Source of the DNA: Roseateles sp.
GTDB lineage: Bacteria > Pseudomonadota > Gammaproteobacteria > Burkholderiales > Burkholderiaceae_C
Length of the DNA stretch: 34,256 nt
Direction of reading: 5' to 3'
Assembly: GCA_019234295.1 (NCBI GenBank)
Contig: JAFALK010000004.1
Coordinates: 1-34,256 of the forward strand
The number at the start of each line of letters is the position of its first letter. Within the stretch, counting starts at the first letter, position 1. The position numbers and the translations under genes are program-made. Below are positions 33,941 through 34,256 of this stretch, piece by piece. The notes under the pieces were generated by a model. The model saw nothing but the letters and a program-made list of their open reading frames with translations, ran no database searches and had not been told where the DNA came from.

Positions 33941-34256
33941 ATGCTCCCGCAGATCATCGATCGCCGACTCGCCGGCAAGAACAAGTCGATCGGCAATCGC
34001 GAGCGATTCCTGCGCCGTTACCAGGGGCAGCTGCGCGAGGCGGTGAGGAAGGCGATCGACAAGCGCGGGATCCGCGACGTCGAGCAGGGCGAGGACATCC
34101 GGATCCCGAAACGCGACATCAGCGAGCCGACGTTCGGCCACGGCCCGGGCGGCGCCCGCGAGATCGTCCATCCGGGCAACCAGGAGTACGTGCGCGGGGA
34201 CCGCATCGACCGGCCGCAGGGCGGCGCCGGCCGCGGCAGCGGATCGGGCCAGGCGG
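33941..34256 (+). CDS. yeaH: YeaH/YhbH-family protein (DUF444), N-terminal part
   Basis: The first 105 codons of a gene cut by the window edge. It reads [20 protein letters not shown] and continues [10 protein letters not shown], then [20 protein letters not shown] and D-R-I-D-R-P-Q-G-G. These are the hallmark blocks of YeaH. A complete YeaH has about 430 residues with a von Willebrand A-like domain downstream. It follows prkA by 28 bp, the usual yeaG-yeaH arrangement. A third partner, a SpoVR-like gene, often follows, but lies beyond the window. Confidence 0.92.
   Translation, partial: MLPQIIDRRLAGKNKSIGNRERFLRRYQGQLREAVRKAIDKRGIRDVEQGEDIRIPKRDISEPTFGHGPGGAREIVHPGNQEYVRGDRIDRPQGGAGRGSGSGQA

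Noticed and set aside
31810..33996. 728-codon minus-strand open frame opposite prkA
   Set aside because: Leu/Val/Asp/His-rich mirror of prkA without a ribosome site; prkA has full family signatures.

Overview
The window looks like a chromosomal segment from a high-GC betaproteobacterium, most likely order Burkholderiales. The evidence is the GC-rich codon use, the protein flavour (a Burkholderiales-type PutA without a DNA-binding domain, a type-2 ArgC, a beta-class GST) and a chromosomal mnmG-rsmG-parA...parB block with parS sites. Gene density is high and most genes belong to known families. No tRNA, rRNA, insertion sequence, integrase or CRISPR array was seen.

Left part (1-11.4 kb), mostly on the minus strand. 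The first 0.5 kb holds the edge of an unrecognised gene and a broken gene interrupted by a 7/14-bp tandem repeat. Next comes a putA-proC-ubiC gene string, divergent from an Lrp/AsnC regulator across a 75-bp gap that carries a clear inverted repeat. Then follow a PAP2-family membrane phosphatase, a PAS-PAS-GGDEF-EAL cyclic-di-GMP protein and a FadH-type 2,4-dienoyl-CoA reductase.

Middle (11.5-19.4 kb), mostly on the plus strand. It contains a DUF4397 lipoprotein with a strong terminator, a probable C-terminal stub of a TonB-dependent receptor that keeps its own terminator, and an exported thioredoxin-fold protein. After these come a GST (minus strand), a MaoC-like hydratase, and a tightly coupled trio of secreted alpha/beta hydrolase, ABC ATPase and ABC-2 permease joined by ATGA overlaps.

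The most unusual region is 19.4-24.3 kb. A tryptophan-rich unknown protein is divergent from a LuxR-type quorum-sensing receptor with no luxI nearby. It is followed by a 52-residue peptide with a double-glycine-like leader, a CvaA/RaxA-type membrane fusion protein and a CvaB/RaxB-type ABC transporter with an intact C39 peptidase triad. This reads as a self-contained, possibly quorum-regulated system for maturing and exporting a small cysteine-free Pro/Ala/Thr-rich peptide. No modification enzyme or recognisable immunity gene is visible.

Right part (24.3-34.3 kb). A YkgJ-like Cys-cluster protein is followed by the chromosome-maintenance block mnmG-rsmG-parA. Two parS sites lie inside the mnmG and rsmG coding sequences, and a consensus DnaA box lies just upstream of mnmG. 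parB is separated from parA by a GNAT acetyltransferase, argC, an RBBP9-like hydrolase and a small exported protein. The window ends in prkA (yeaG) and the first 105 codons of yeaH, the start of the stress-associated yeaG-yeaH locus.
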